A stretch of 64,000 nt of DNA, from the NCBI RefSeq assembly GCF_036174265.1, contig NZ_CP108055.1:8556001-8620000 (forward strand), in the 5' to 3' direction. Of the stretch, positions 1 to 8,093 are shown in pieces; position 1 is the first letter of the stretch, and every line of letters begins with the position of its first letter. The translations under genes were made by a program, and so were the position numbers. Below the pieces are notes generated by a model. The model did no database searches. It was not told the origin of the DNA and saw only the letters and a program-made list of their open reading frames with translations. This DNA is from Streptomyces sp. NBC_00285. Lineage in GTDB: Bacteria > Actinomycetota > Actinomycetes > Streptomycetales > Streptomycetaceae.

Positions 1-1513
1 AGAAGGTCAGCTGGGCGCCGGACGGGTTGTGCTCGATGTAGAGCGGGTCGACCGTGTCCACCACCAGGGCCAGCCGGTGCCCTGCCGGGACGTCGTAGGC
101 CGTGGAGAACAGCTCCAGGCCGACGTCGATCGGCTTCCCGGGTGTCTGCCCGTGGAAGGTGTACGGCGCGTTGGAGACCAGCTTGCCGAGGCCGAGCGGC
201 CCCACGTCGTACAGATAGGCGACGAGGGTGCCGCTCTCCTTGGTGGGAGTCACCGTCGTGTGCAACTTCGCTGTCCCGCGCACCTGTTGCACGCTCGCGT
301 ACTTCTCCGACTGCCATACGGCGGCCCAGCGGCGGGGCAGCAGGGGGATCGAGGCGACCGGGGGAGCCTGGGCGATCTGGTCGAGGATGCTGGACAGGAA
401 GATGATCCCGCCGTCCGCGCCCGAGTCGACGTTGGTGTGGATCGTGGTCGTGCCCGGGAGCGCGATCTTCTTCTGGGTGGCGCCGACGGACTTCCAGTCG
501 GGATAGCCCTCATAGCCGCCGGTGGAACGGGACTTGAGCTGGACGGGCTCCTCGCGGTCGATCCCGTTGTCCTCGCCCTTGAGGTAGTGGTCGAACCAGC
601 GCCCGGTGTCGGTCCACACGTCGTTGGGCAGGCCGAACAGTCCGGTCAGTTCGGCCGTGGCGTGGTCGCCGGGGCGCAGCTCCAGTCTCTTCGGGCCGGT
701 CAGCTTCTCGTAGAAGTCCGCGTACTGGTTGGGCGCGAAGATCGTGTCCCCCCACGCGTTGGCCATCATGACCGCCGCGCCGTTCTTGTTCAGCTGGTCC
801 ACATATGTGATGGCCGAACGTTTCTTGCCCCAATTGATCATGTCCTGTTCCTTCGACAGGTTCGACGCGTAGAAGTTGTCGAAGATCTGCCGGAGTTCGG
901 CGCTCTGGCGGCCTGTGACCAGGCTCGCGCCGTCGAGGAGGGCGTTGGCCTGGACGTGCTGGGTGCGGCCGGAGTAGATCGAGGCGATCAGGTCGGCCCA
1001 GCCGCTGAGGGCGGCGACGGCTTTGACGCGCTTGTCGTGCGCGGCGGCGAGGAGGCTGATGCCGGCGCCGTACGAGACCCCCGCCATGCCGATGTGCCGG
1101 TCGTCCGCCGGGGTGTTGGCGAGTGCCCAGTCGATCACCTTGGACGCGTCGGCGGTGTCGGCGGGTCCCGCCACGTCGATCTCCCCGCCCGACTGCCAGA
1201 AGCCGCGGACGTTGTAACTGACCACGATGTAACCGGAGTTCGCGAGCTTCTGGGCCTGCGCGAGGTACTGGACCTGAGGCAGGCCCCAGCTCGTCGGCAG
1301 GACCAGCAGCGGGTAGCGCTGTGTGCCGTCGGAACCGGAGGGCGTGACGACGTTCGCCTTGAGCACTGTGCCGCCGTCGCCGGCGATGTCGACGAAGCGG
1401 ACGGCGTCCGCCGCCTGGGCGGTGGGGGCGAGTCCGAGGGCGCTACCGGCGATCAAGGTCGCGGAGACGGCTCCCACGGTGGTCGTACGCAGGGCCTTGC
1501 GAGGGTGTCCCAC
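1..1513 (-). CDS. Secreted X-Pro dipeptidyl-peptidase / CocE-NonD family serine hydrolase (S15), 3' end off window
   Basis: This is an alpha/beta hydrolase of the S15/CocE group, which cleave X-Pro dipeptides or act as acyl esterases; the true substrate is unknown. The GTG start is chosen because an AGGGAG ribosome site lies a few bases upstream. The N terminus has basic residues (RK), a hydrophobic stretch and an AQA-like cleavage site, so export is expected. The nucleophile is Ser147 in GVSYGAG. The region after it (WADL, MMANAWGD) looks like the S15 cap and catalytic-Asp area, followed by a C-terminal jelly-roll containing YDVPAGHRLALVVDT. The visible 504 codons are open, and the stop lies beyond the window edge. 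Identity at family level is firm; peptidase rather than esterase is inference. Confidence 0.88.
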   Translation of the reverse strand, partial: MGHPRKALRTTTVGAVSATLIAGSALGLAPTAQAADAVRFVDIAGDGGTVLKANVVTPSGSDGTQRYPLLVLPTSWGLPQVQYLAQAQKLANSGYIVVSYNVRGFWQSGGEIDVAGPADTADASKVIDWALANTPADDRHIGMAGVSYGAGISLLAAAHDKRVKAVAALSGWADLIASIYSGRTQHVQANALLDGASLVTGRQSAELRQIFDNFYASNLSKEQDMINWGKKRSAITYVDQLNKNGAAVMMANAWGDTIFAPNQYADFYEKLTGPKRLELRPGDHATAELTGLFGLPNDVWTDTGRWFDHYLKGEDNGIDREEPVQLKSRSTGGYEGYPDWKSVGATQKKIALPGTTTIHTNVDSGADGGIIFLSSILDQIAQAPPVASIPLLPRRWAAVWQSEKYASVQQVRGTAKLHTTVTPTKESGTLVAYLYDVGPLGLGKLVSNAPYTFHGQTPGKPIDVGLELFSTAYDVPAGHRLALVVDTVDPLYIEHNPSGAQLTF

Positions 1514-1541
1514 GGGTCACTCCCTACTCGTGTCAATGCAA

Positions 1542-1593
1542 AGTGACCAGACGGTAACCTCGACGCTTTACCGGAGGTAACCCGTCGGTAAGT
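1542..1593 (-). promoter_or_regulatory. 11-bp phased GGTTACC repeats (PHO-box-like) upstream of S15 peptidase
   Basis: Read on the minus strand there are four related 7-mers, ACTTACC, GGTTACC, GGTTACC and GGTCACT. They form two pairs, each with an 11-bp offset, and the pairs are 23 bp apart. Streptomyces PhoP binds GTTCACC direct repeats with 11-bp spacing, so this may be a PHO box. The match to consensus is imperfect and the assignment is inference. Confidence 0.4.
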
Positions 1594-1629
1594 TACGTGG
1601 GAGTAACGATTGTTGTGGTGTGAATCAAT

Positions 1630-2388
1630 TCAGGAGGCGCGGTGGGAGTTCCGTGCAGCCGCGGACGCGGGAAGAGGCGTCTTGGCCTCCCGCGTCACAT
1701 CCGCCACCAGCTCCACGACGTCCGGCCCGTATGCACCGGAGTTGACCACCCGCAGCAGCAGCACGAAGGTGCTGTCGCCGTACTTGCGGGTCAACCGCTC
1801 CTGGTTGCGGGCCAGATAGCGGGTCCCGGCCTGGTTGGTGATCGCGGTCTGGCCGCAGAAGAGGAACACCGGCCGGGCGCCGTTGCTCTGGTCGACGGTG
1901 AGCCGGGCGAGGAGCGCGTACTCGGACGTGCCGACCTCCACGCGATAGCGCTCGGTACCGATCTGGAAGGCCCCGCGGTCCGGGCTCGGCTCGGCGTCGA
2001 CGTTCACCCGGACACCGGGCAGCAGGGAGGAAAGGTGCGCTGCCATACGGCGGTTGGAGGCCGGTCCGCCGACGCAGAACTCGGTGCGCTCACCGAAGCC
2101 CTGCCGTGCCGCGTCGTGCGGGAGGACCTGGGCGTGCGCGTTGCAGTCCTTGATGAGGGCGGCGAGTTCGAGGAGGGCGAACACGTCGTAGCGCATCACC
2201 GCCAGGTCCGGGCCGCTCGCGCCGCGGTTCACGACCAGCAGCGACTCGGAGTTGTCCGGCAGTCCGAAGAAGGCCTGCTTGCGGCGGAGCTTGCGCTTCC
2301 ACAGATACGTCCGGGCGAGCCAGCCGAGCGTGGCACTGATGCCGGCGGCGACCATGCCCAGGACGATGTTGCGCACGTCGTCATTCAT
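1630..2388 (-). CDS. Membrane-anchored protein of unknown function
   Basis: This 252-aa protein has a single predicted N-terminal transmembrane helix (about residues 8-26, VLGMVAAGISATLGWLA) followed by a basic WKRKLRRK stop-transfer stretch, so the rest should be cytoplasmic. The soluble part contains a FLFCGQTAITNQAGTRYL stretch and reads like a small nucleotide-binding or Rossmann-like fold, but I recognise no catalytic motif. A conserved Streptomyces membrane protein of unknown role is the most honest call. It is divergent from the following gamma-glutamyltransferase gene, and the spacer between them holds the perfect palindrome GGTACGTACC. Composition and codon use are normal for the window. 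Confidence 0.75.
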   Translation of the reverse strand: MNDDVRNIVLGMVAAGISATLGWLARTYLWKRKLRRKQAFFGLPDNSESLLVVNRGASGPDLAVMRYDVFALLELAALIKDCNAHAQVLPHDAARQGFGERTEFCVGGPASNRRMAAHLSSLLPGVRVNVDAEPSPDRGAFQIGTERYRVEVGTSEYALLARLTVDQSNGARPVFLFCGQTAITNQAGTRYLARNQERLTRKYGDSTFVLLLRVVNSGAYGPDVVELVADVTREAKTPLPASAAARNSHRAS

Positions 2389-2532
2389 GTGCGCGCATGG
2401 TAGCGGGCCGACGGCGCTGGTACGTACCGGTGTTCGATGTGTGGCATTCGCATGACACCTGACCCGAAGAGCACTGTCGTGTCCCCGGCGATGTGGTTAC
2501 GCTGCGCGGATGTTCTTGGACTGGAGGTAAGG

Positions 2533-4332
2533 ATGCGTCGCCCTGTCGCGCGGAAACTGTCGGTCCTTGCGGTGTCGGCCGCCGTGGTCTCGGTGGGGGC
2601 GGCAGCGCCGCCGCACGCCACCACCTCGGCACCCGAGAAAGTGCCCGTCGCCGTCGGCTACGGCGGCGCCGTCTCCAGCGTCGACGCGGACGCCTCCGCC
2701 GCCGGCATCGAAGTCCTGAAGAAGGGCGGCAACGCCGTCGACGCGGCCGTGGCCACCGCCGCGGCGCTCGGTGTCACCGAGCCGTACTCCTCCGGCGTCG
2801 GCGGGGGCGGCTACTTCGTCTACTACGACGCCAAGTCCCGTACGGTCCACACGATCGACGGCCGGGAAACGGCACCGCTGACCGCGGACTCGAACCTGTT
2901 CATCGAGAACGGTAAGCCGCTTGCCTTCGCCGACGCCGTCAGCAGCGGTCTGAGCGTCGGCACCCCGGGCACGCCGGCCACCTGGGCCACGGCGCTGGGT
3001 GAGTGGGGCAGCAGATCGCTCGGCAGTGTCCTGAAGCCCGCCGAGCGCATCGCCCGGAACGGCTTCACGGTCGACGACACCTTCCGCTCGCAGACCGCGT
3101 CCAACGAGACACGGTTCCGGTACTTCCCGGACACCGCGAAGCTGTTCCTTCCCGGCGGGCAGCTGCCGGTCGTCGGATCCACCTTCAAGAACCCCGATCT
3201 CGCCCGCACCTACGCGGAGTTGGGCCGTAAGGGCGTCGGCACGATCTACCACGGCGAGCTCGGCGACGACATCGTCGACACCGTGAACCACCCGCCCGTG
3301 GACCCGGGTTCGGGATGGAACGCGCGACCCGGGGAGCTGTCCGAGAAGGACCTCGCCGCCTACCGGGCCAAGCTCCAGAAGCCCACCAAGACCTCCTACC
3401 GAGGACTCGGCGTCTACTCCATCGCGCCCTCCTCCTCCGGTGGCACCACCGTCGGTGAAGCTCTCAACATCCTTGAGCACACCGACCTTTCGAAGGCCAG
3501 TGAGGTCCAGTACCTGCACCACTACATCGAGGCCAGCCGGATCGCCTTCGCGGACCGCGGGCGCTGGGTCGGCGACCCGGCCTTCGAGGACGTACCCACC
3601 AAGGGGCTGCTGTCGCAGAAGTTCGCCGACTCGCGCGCGTGCCTGATCAAGGACGACGCGGTGCTCACCAGTCCGGTGGCGCCGGGCGATCCACGTGACC
3701 CCAAGGCCTGTTCGGACCGGGGCACGGCGGCTCCGACGACGTACGAGGGCGAGAACACCACGCATCTGACGGTGGCCGACAAGTGGGGGAACGTCGTCGC
3801 CTACACGCTCACCATCGAGCAGACCGGGGGCAGCGCGATCACCGTCCCCGGGCGCGGGTTCATCCTCAACAACGAGCTGACGGACTTCTCCTTCGCCCCG
3901 GCGAGCCCGGCTGCCCATGACCCGAACCTGCCGGGGCCCGGCAAGCGGCCGCGGTCCTCGATCTCGCCGACCATCGTGCTGGACCGGAACAACAAGCCGG
4001 TGGTGGCGCTGGGTTCGCCCGGTGGCGCGACCATCATCACCACCGTGCTCCAGGTGCTGACCGAGTTCGTGGACCGGGGGCTGCCACTCGTGGACGCAAT
4101 CGCCGCGCCCCGGGCGAGTCAGCGCAACGCCGCGCAGACCGAGTTGGAGCCGGCGTTGTACAGCAGCGGGGTGCGGTCCCAGTTGGAGGCCATCGGGCAC
4201 TCGTTCAAGCTGAATCCGGAGATCGGGGCGGCGACAGGGGTGCAGCGGTTGCCCGGCGGGAAGTGGCTGGCGGCTGCCGAGACCGTGCGCCGGGGTGGCG
4301 GGTCCGCGCAAGTGGTGTACCCCGCACCGTAG
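2533..4332 (+). CDS. ggt: Secreted gamma-glutamyltransferase
   Basis: This is an Ntn-hydrolase gamma-glutamyltransferase that hydrolyses or transfers the gamma-glutamyl group of glutathione-like or gamma-glutamyl compounds outside the cell. The ATG start is chosen because GGAGG lies just upstream; the open frame extends further but without a ribosome site. The 599-aa product begins with RRPVARK and a hydrophobic segment ending near GAAAPPHA, which is a Sec signal peptide. The large-subunit part has GGNAVDAAVA and the GVGGGGYFV loop. The autoprocessing nucleophile is the Thr of ENTTHLTVADKWGN, and PRSSISPTIV and GSPGGA follow as expected. Full-length, and the first of two GGT-family genes in this window. 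Confidence 0.93.
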   Translation: MRRPVARKLSVLAVSAAVVSVGAAAPPHATTSAPEKVPVAVGYGGAVSSVDADASAAGIEVLKKGGNAVDAAVATAAALGVTEPYSSGVGGGGYFVYYDAKSRTVHTIDGRETAPLTADSNLFIENGKPLAFADAVSSGLSVGTPGTPATWATALGEWGSRSLGSVLKPAERIARNGFTVDDTFRSQTASNETRFRYFPDTAKLFLPGGQLPVVGSTFKNPDLARTYAELGRKGVGTIYHGELGDDIVDTVNHPPVDPGSGWNARPGELSEKDLAAYRAKLQKPTKTSYRGLGVYSIAPSSSGGTTVGEALNILEHTDLSKASEVQYLHHYIEASRIAFADRGRWVGDPAFEDVPTKGLLSQKFADSRACLIKDDAVLTSPVAPGDPRDPKACSDRGTAAPTTYEGENTTHLTVADKWGNVVAYTLTIEQTGGSAITVPGRGFILNNELTDFSFAPASPAAHDPNLPGPGKRPRSSISPTIVLDRNNKPVVALGSPGGATIITTVLQVLTEFVDRGLPLVDAIAAPRASQRNAAQTELEPALYSSGVRSQLEAIGHSFKLNPEIGAATGVQRLPGGKWLAAAETVRRGGGSAQVVYPAP

Positions 4333-4340
4333 TTGTCCGG

Positions 4341-4369
4341 GGGCGCGCGGGCGATACAGCCCCGCGCCC
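4341..4369. terminator. GC-rich hairpin between convergent ggt and map genes
   Basis: The arms GGGCGCG-C-GGGC and GCCC-CGCGCCC pair with one bulged C around a six-base loop. It lies between two convergent stop codons, so it could end transcription from both sides. There is no T tract, as is usual in Streptomyces. Confidence 0.55.
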
Positions 4370-4393
4370 ACGACGATCAGCTGCGAGGGCGGC

Positions 4394-5161
4394 TCAGCGT
4401 GCCGTCAGGATGCGCGGTCCGGCATCCGTGATCGCCACGCTGTGCTCGGCGTGTGCCGCCCGTGAGCCGTCGTTCGTCTTCAGCGTCCAGCCGTCCGGCG
4501 CCTCGTGGTACCCGTCGGTGCCGCCGCCGATGAGCATCGGTTCGATCGCGAGCGCCATGCCGTGTCGCAGCCGGAGCCCACGCCCCGGGCGCCCTTCGTT
4601 CGGCACCGGCGGGTCCTCGTGCATGCGGCGGCCGATGCCGTGTCCGCCGAAGCCCTCCGGGACGCCGTACCCGGCGTCCCGGCACACCGTGCCGATCGCG
4701 TGTGCGATGTCCCCGATGCGGTTGCCCACGACGGCGGCCGCGATCCCGGCGTCCAGCGCCCGCTCGGCGGTCTCGATCAGCCGTACGTCGGCGGCGCGCG
4801 GCGTGCCCACGGTGAAGCTGATCGCCGAGTCGCCCGCCCAGCCGCCGAGTTCGGCCCCGCAGTCGATCGAGACCAGGTCGCCGTCGCGCAGCCGGTAGTG
4901 GGTCGGGATGCCGTGCACGATCGCGTCGTTGACCGAGGCGCAGATGACGGCGGGAAAGGGAGTCAGGGCGAAGGACGGCCGGTATCCGAGGAAGGGGGAC
5001 GTCGCCCCGGCCTCCCGCAGCACCCCGCGCGCCACCTCATCCAGTTCCAGCAGGGAAACGCCCACGTCAGCGACTTTTCTTGCGGCTGTCAGGGCGCGCC
5101 CGACGACCTGTCCGGCCTCGTACATGGCGTCGATCGATGTGTCCGTCTTCAGTTCCACCAT
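4394..5161 (-). CDS. map: Type I methionine aminopeptidase
   Basis: This enzyme removes the initiator methionine from nascent proteins in the cytoplasm using two divalent metals. The 255-aa protein has the expected ligands: Asp in SIDCGAE, Asp in WAGDSAI, His in GGHGIGRRMHE, Glu in LAIEPML and Glu in AEHSVAI, plus the substrate-binding His in VHGIPTHY. There is no N-terminal SH3 or zinc extension. Streptomyces usually carry another map near the ribosomal genes, so this is probably an additional copy (inference). It is divergent from a small XRE regulator. A TATAGT -10 hexamer ends 7 nt before the ATG, suggesting a leaderless mRNA. Confidence 0.93.
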   Translation of the reverse strand: MVELKTDTSIDAMYEAGQVVGRALTAARKVADVGVSLLELDEVARGVLREAGATSPFLGYRPSFALTPFPAVICASVNDAIVHGIPTHYRLRDGDLVSIDCGAELGGWAGDSAISFTVGTPRAADVRLIETAERALDAGIAAAVVGNRIGDIAHAIGTVCRDAGYGVPEGFGGHGIGRRMHEDPPVPNEGRPGRGLRLRHGMALAIEPMLIGGGTDGYHEAPDGWTLKTNDGSRAAHAEHSVAITDAGPRILTAR

Positions 5162-5168
5162 GCCAATT

Positions 5169-5187
5169 ACTATACCGGTATTAGAAT
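5169..5187. promoter_or_regulatory. Divergent leaderless promoters over an ATACCGGTAT palindrome
   Basis: The 32-bp spacer between map and the XRE gene contains the perfect 10-bp palindrome ATACCGGTAT. It is flanked by TATAGT on the minus strand and TAGAAT on the plus strand. Each hexamer ends 7 nt before its ATG, so transcription should start at the A of each start codon. The palindrome touches or overlaps both -10 elements, which suits autoregulation by the XRE protein (inference). Confidence 0.55.
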
Positions 5188-5193
5188 GGTCTC

Positions 5194-5445
5194 ATGGTAC
5201 GCACTCCTCTCACCCCCGAAGAGCGTCAACGCGGCGAGCGGCTCGGCCGTCTGCTGCGCGAAGCCCGCGGCGGCCGCAGCATGGCCGATGTCGCGGCGAG
5301 CGCCGGCATCTCCGCGGAGACCCTCCGGAAGATCGAGACCGGGCGGGCTCCCACCCCGGCGTTCTTCACGGTGGCCGCACTCGCCCGGGCCCTCGGGCTC
5401 TCCATGGACGAACTGGCCGGACTGTGTGCGATGGCCGGAGTGTGA
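5194..5445 (+). CDS. Small XRE-family helix-turn-helix regulator
   Basis: This 83-aa protein is almost entirely one HTH_3/Cro-CI domain: RLGRLLREAR (helix 1), SMADVAASAGISAETLRKIETGR (helices 2-3) and FFTVAALARALGLSMDEL (helices 4-5). There is no effector domain, so it may respond through oligomerisation or a protein partner. No Shine-Dalgarno sequence precedes the ATG, and a TAGAAT hexamer 7 nt upstream points to leaderless translation. It is divergent from map with a shared palindrome, so map and its own promoter are the likely targets. Confidence 0.88.
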   Translation: MVRTPLTPEERQRGERLGRLLREARGGRSMADVAASAGISAETLRKIETGRAPTPAFFTVAALARALGLSMDELAGLCAMAGV

Positions 5446-5474
5446 CGGAAGTTCGCTCAGTGGCCGGCATGGTG

Positions 5475-5489
5475 GCAGGAGGGTCCTGC
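5475..5489 (+). terminator. Short hairpin after the XRE gene
   Basis: GCAGGA-GGG-TCCTGC forms a perfect 6-bp stem with a 3-base loop, starting about 30 bp after the XRE stop codon. It is a weak but well-placed terminator candidate. Confidence 0.35.
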
Positions 5490-5519
5490 TGCCCCATTGC
5501 AAACTGTCTGTAGCCCATT

Positions 5520-5561
5520 CGTAACACTGCTGGTGTTTCGTTACGGACCGGAGTGCTCCGG
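5520..5561. promoter_or_regulatory. Nested inverted repeats upstream of the 496-aa unknown
   Basis: CGTAAC and GTTACG enclose AACAC-tgctg-GTGTT, and the palindrome CCGGAG-TG-CTCCGG follows immediately. Both lie 20-60 bp before the ribosome site of the next gene, where an operator would sit. No known binding motif is recognised. Confidence 0.35.
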
Positions 5562-5579
5562 CCTAACGGGAGTTGAGCG

Positions 5580-7070
5580 ATGGCAGTGGATCAACTCCCG
5601 GGTCAGGTGCGGGAGTTCGTGGCATACCTGGAGGGTGTGCTGGCGCGTCTGGATCAGGGCGCCGGCTGGTGTGCGGTGTTCTGGCAGCGCGACCCGGACG
5701 GTATGCAAGCCTGCCTCGTCGGCCGCGAAGTCCCGCCCTGGGACGTGGTGGAGGCGCTCCTCCAGGACCTGGCGGCCGGATACGGCTCCGACGTGGCCCG
5801 CGTCGAGGCCGAGCGCGCCCGGCCCCTGCATGCCGCCGCCCAGGCCGCCCACGACGCCCGGCCCGGCGGTCGGGACGCCCTCGGCGACCGCTTCGACGTC
5901 ATGCTCCGCGAACAGCGCTATGCGGCCGAACGCCAGGCGGAACTGGGCCGGTTGCTCGCCGCCGCCACCACCCGGGACGAGGCCGACGCGATCCGCCTCG
6001 ACCTCGCCTGGGCCCGCGACGACCACGAGCGCGCGACCCGCCGCTGCGCCGAACTCCAGTCCCGGATGGCCGATTCGGACCGCTCGACGGTCGGCCGGGG
6101 CGGAGCCGTCACCCGTGGACAGGCCGCGGACGGCGGGATGTTCCGGGGGACGCAGGGAGACGCGGCACAGAGTGATGGCTCCTGGGATGACGGGCGCGGC
6201 GGTGCCGGCGGCTTCGGCGACGGAAGCGTAGGGGGCGCCGACAGTCGAGGCGTCGGGTTCCCGGACATGCCCCAGCAGCGCGAGACCCCGTCGGTCGCCG
6301 CCGACCAGCCCACCGAGGTCCCCGCCCTCGCGCTCAAGAAGCGCAAGCGCCGCCGAGGCAGTGCCCGTTTCGCCGGTATGGCGGAGGAGGACTCGGCTTT
6401 CGTCGCCGTACCCCCGGATGCGGAGCCCGAGCTGCCCGCCGCGCCCGTGGCGAAGGGGCGGAGCCCGCGGGGTGCCCGGTTCGCCGGGGCCACCCGCGTG
6501 CCCGCGGCGCGGTCGGAGCAGCGGGCCGAACCCTTGGACGTGGTGGAGCGGCGGGAGACCGCCGAGATCGTCGCGACGCTGGTGCGGCTGCGCTCCGGCG
6601 GCCGTACCGGCGAGGCGCACGCCCTGCTCGTCGAGGTCGCCCACTGGCCCGCCGAACGCTTCCCGCTGCTCGCCGCGGAGCTCCAGCACGCCGGGCTCGG
6701 CGCCGACTGGGCGACCCTGCTGTGGGAGGCCGCCTCGCTGCCCGCCGAGCGCCTGGTGGCCGCCGCGGACGCGCTGGTCGCGGCCGGGCGGAGCGCGGAC
6801 GGTGAGCAGATGCTCCGGCAGGGCGTCGCGCGGCCCGCCGCCGAGATCGGGGCGGCCGTGCTCGGGCTGGTCTCCGAGGGGCGCCGACGTGAGGCCTTCG
6901 CGCTCCTCGACGCGTACGTCCGTGTCCGCACCCCCGAGGAGGCCGCCCGCAGTGCCGAGCCGAGCCCGGGGACCTTGGTGCCGTTGCTCCTCAAGGCCGC
7001 CAAGGGCGTCTCGGACGAGCGGTACTGGGACCTGGTCCACGCCCTGCGCGTCGCCGGGTTCTCCATCTGA
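5580..7070 (+). CDS. Conserved actinobacterial protein of unknown function, coiled-coil plus helical-repeat-like C terminus
   Basis: This 496-aa protein has three visible parts. Residues 1-165 form a helical N-terminal region with a charged coiled-coil-like stretch (MLREQRYAAERQAELGRLL). Residues 165-310 are a low-complexity Gly/Pro/Ala/Arg linker with two related short blocks, KRRRGSARFAG and SPRGARFAGATR. Residues 315-496 are regular amphipathic helices (EIVATLVRLRSGG, LLVEVAHWPAERF, LVAAADALVAAGR) resembling TPR- or HEAT-like repeats. No signal peptide, membrane segment or catalytic motif is seen. The ATG has a GGGAGTTGAG ribosome site. A scaffold or sensor role is only a guess. Confidence 0.8.
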   Translation: MAVDQLPGQVREFVAYLEGVLARLDQGAGWCAVFWQRDPDGMQACLVGREVPPWDVVEALLQDLAAGYGSDVARVEAERARPLHAAAQAAHDARPGGRDALGDRFDVMLREQRYAAERQAELGRLLAAATTRDEADAIRLDLAWARDDHERATRRCAELQSRMADSDRSTVGRGGAVTRGQAADGGMFRGTQGDAAQSDGSWDDGRGGAGGFGDGSVGGADSRGVGFPDMPQQRETPSVAADQPTEVPALALKKRKRRRGSARFAGMAEEDSAFVAVPPDAEPELPAAPVAKGRSPRGARFAGATRVPAARSEQRAEPLDVVERRETAEIVATLVRLRSGGRTGEAHALLVEVAHWPAERFPLLAAELQHAGLGADWATLLWEAASLPAERLVAAADALVAAGRSADGEQMLRQGVARPAAEIGAAVLGLVSEGRRREAFALLDAYVRVRTPEEAARSAEPSPGTLVPLLLKAAKGVSDERYWDLVHALRVAGFSI

Positions 7071-7121
7071 CAGGTCCGCCACAACCCGGCGGGCCTGCCG
7101 CGTCCCTCGCCCAGTGGAGTG

Positions 7122-7130
7122 TGAAACGTG
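7122..7130 (+). promoter_or_regulatory. TGAAACGTG motif upstream of the pyrimidine operon
   Basis: TGAAACGTG occurs about 120 bp before the first amidohydrolase start. Two near-identical TGAAACATG copies lie upstream of the second amidohydrolase operon. The placement suggests a common regulator, possibly the PucR protein of this cluster (inference). Confidence 0.35.
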
Positions 7131-7164
7131 ATCGACTTCGCGGGTTAACGACGATGGTCTTGGC

Positions 7165-7225
7165 AAGCCTCCCCCGGAGGCTTACGTTCGTGCCTCTACG
7201 GCCGTGTCTACGGGCGTAGAGGCAC
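7165..7225 (+). promoter_or_regulatory. Two consecutive leader hairpins before the first amidohydrolase
   Basis: AAGCCTCC-ccc-GGAGGCTT is a perfect 8-bp stem. GTGCCTCTACG / CGTAGAGGCAC is a perfect 11-bp stem with a 14-nt loop that ends 25 nt before the ATG. Depending on the transcription start, these form a structured 5' leader or a terminator/attenuator in front of the operon. Confidence 0.5.
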
Positions 7226-7250
7226 TGGCGTCCCGCCGAAGGAGCAGCTC

Positions 7251-8093
7251 ATGGCCAACGTCGTACGTGCCGCTCTGGTCCAGGCCACCTGGACCGGCGA
7301 CACCGAGTCCATGGTGGCGAAACACGAGGAACACGCCCGCGAGGCGGCCCGCCGGGGCGCGAAGATCATCGGGTTCCAGGAAGTGTTCAACGCCCCCTAC
7401 TTCTGTCAGGTCCAGGAACCCGAGCACTACCGCTGGGCCGAGCCGGTGCCCGACGGGCCCACCACGCTTCGTATGCAGGACCTCGCCCGTGAGACCGGCA
7501 TGGTGATCGTCGTGCCGGTGTTCGAGGTCGAGCAGTCCGGCTTCTACTACAACACCGCGGTCGTGATCGACGCCGACGGCAGCGTCCTCGGCAAGTACCG
7601 CAAGCATCACATTCCGCAGGTCAAGGGCTTCTGGGAGAAGTACTACTTCAAGCCGGGCAACCTCGGCTGGCCGGTCTTCGACACGGCAGTCGGCAAGATC
7701 GGCGTCTACATCTGCTACGACCGCCACTTCCCGGAGGGCTGGCGGCAGCTCGGCCTCAACGGCGCCCAGCTCGTCTACAACCCGTCCGCCACGCATCGGG
7801 GGCTCTCCTCCCACCTGTGGCGCCTGGAGCAGCCCGCGGCCGCCGTCGCCAACGAGTACTTCGTCGCCGCGATCAACCGGGTCGGCGTCGAGGAGTACGG
7901 CGACAACGACTTCTACGGGACGTCGTACTTCGTGGACCCGCGCGGCCAGTTCGTGGGGGACACGGCGAGCGACAAGGAGGAGGAGCTGGTCGTCCGCGAC
8001 CTGGACTTCGACCTCGTCGACGAAGTGCGACAGCAGTGGGCGTTCTACCGCGACCGTCGCCCCGACGCCTACGAAGGGCTGGTGCAGCCGTGA
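7251..8093 (+). CDS. N-carbamoyl-beta-alanine amidohydrolase-like nitrilase-superfamily protein (copy 1)
   Basis: This carbon-nitrogen hydrolase (280 aa) most likely hydrolyses N-carbamoyl-beta-alanine or 3-ureidoisobutyrate to the amino acid, CO2 and ammonia, the third step of reductive pyrimidine breakdown. The Glu-Lys-Cys triad is visible: Glu44 in FQEVFNAPYF, Lys118 in YRKHHIPQ and Cys155 in YICYDRHFPEGW. The ribosome site GAAGGAG precedes the ATG. Its stop overlaps the aminotransferase start as GTGA, showing translational coupling. A closely related 280-aa paralog lies 3 kb downstream beside dihydropyrimidinase. N-carbamoyl-putrescine amidase is an alternative family member, but the context favours ureidopropionase. 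Confidence 0.9.
   Translation: MANVVRAALVQATWTGDTESMVAKHEEHAREAARRGAKIIGFQEVFNAPYFCQVQEPEHYRWAEPVPDGPTTLRMQDLARETGMVIVVPVFEVEQSGFYYNTAVVIDADGSVLGKYRKHHIPQVKGFWEKYYFKPGNLGWPVFDTAVGKIGVYICYDRHFPEGWRQLGLNGAQLVYNPSATHRGLSSHLWRLEQPAAAVANEYFVAAINRVGVEEYGDNDFYGTSYFVDPRGQFVGDTASDKEEELVVRDLDFDLVDEVRQQWAFYRDRRPDAYEGLVQP

Noticed and set aside
29..1546. A 505-codon plus-strand open frame at the window start
   Set aside because: It is antisense to the S15 peptidase, whose catalytic GVSYGAG and signal peptide are clear on the minus strand.
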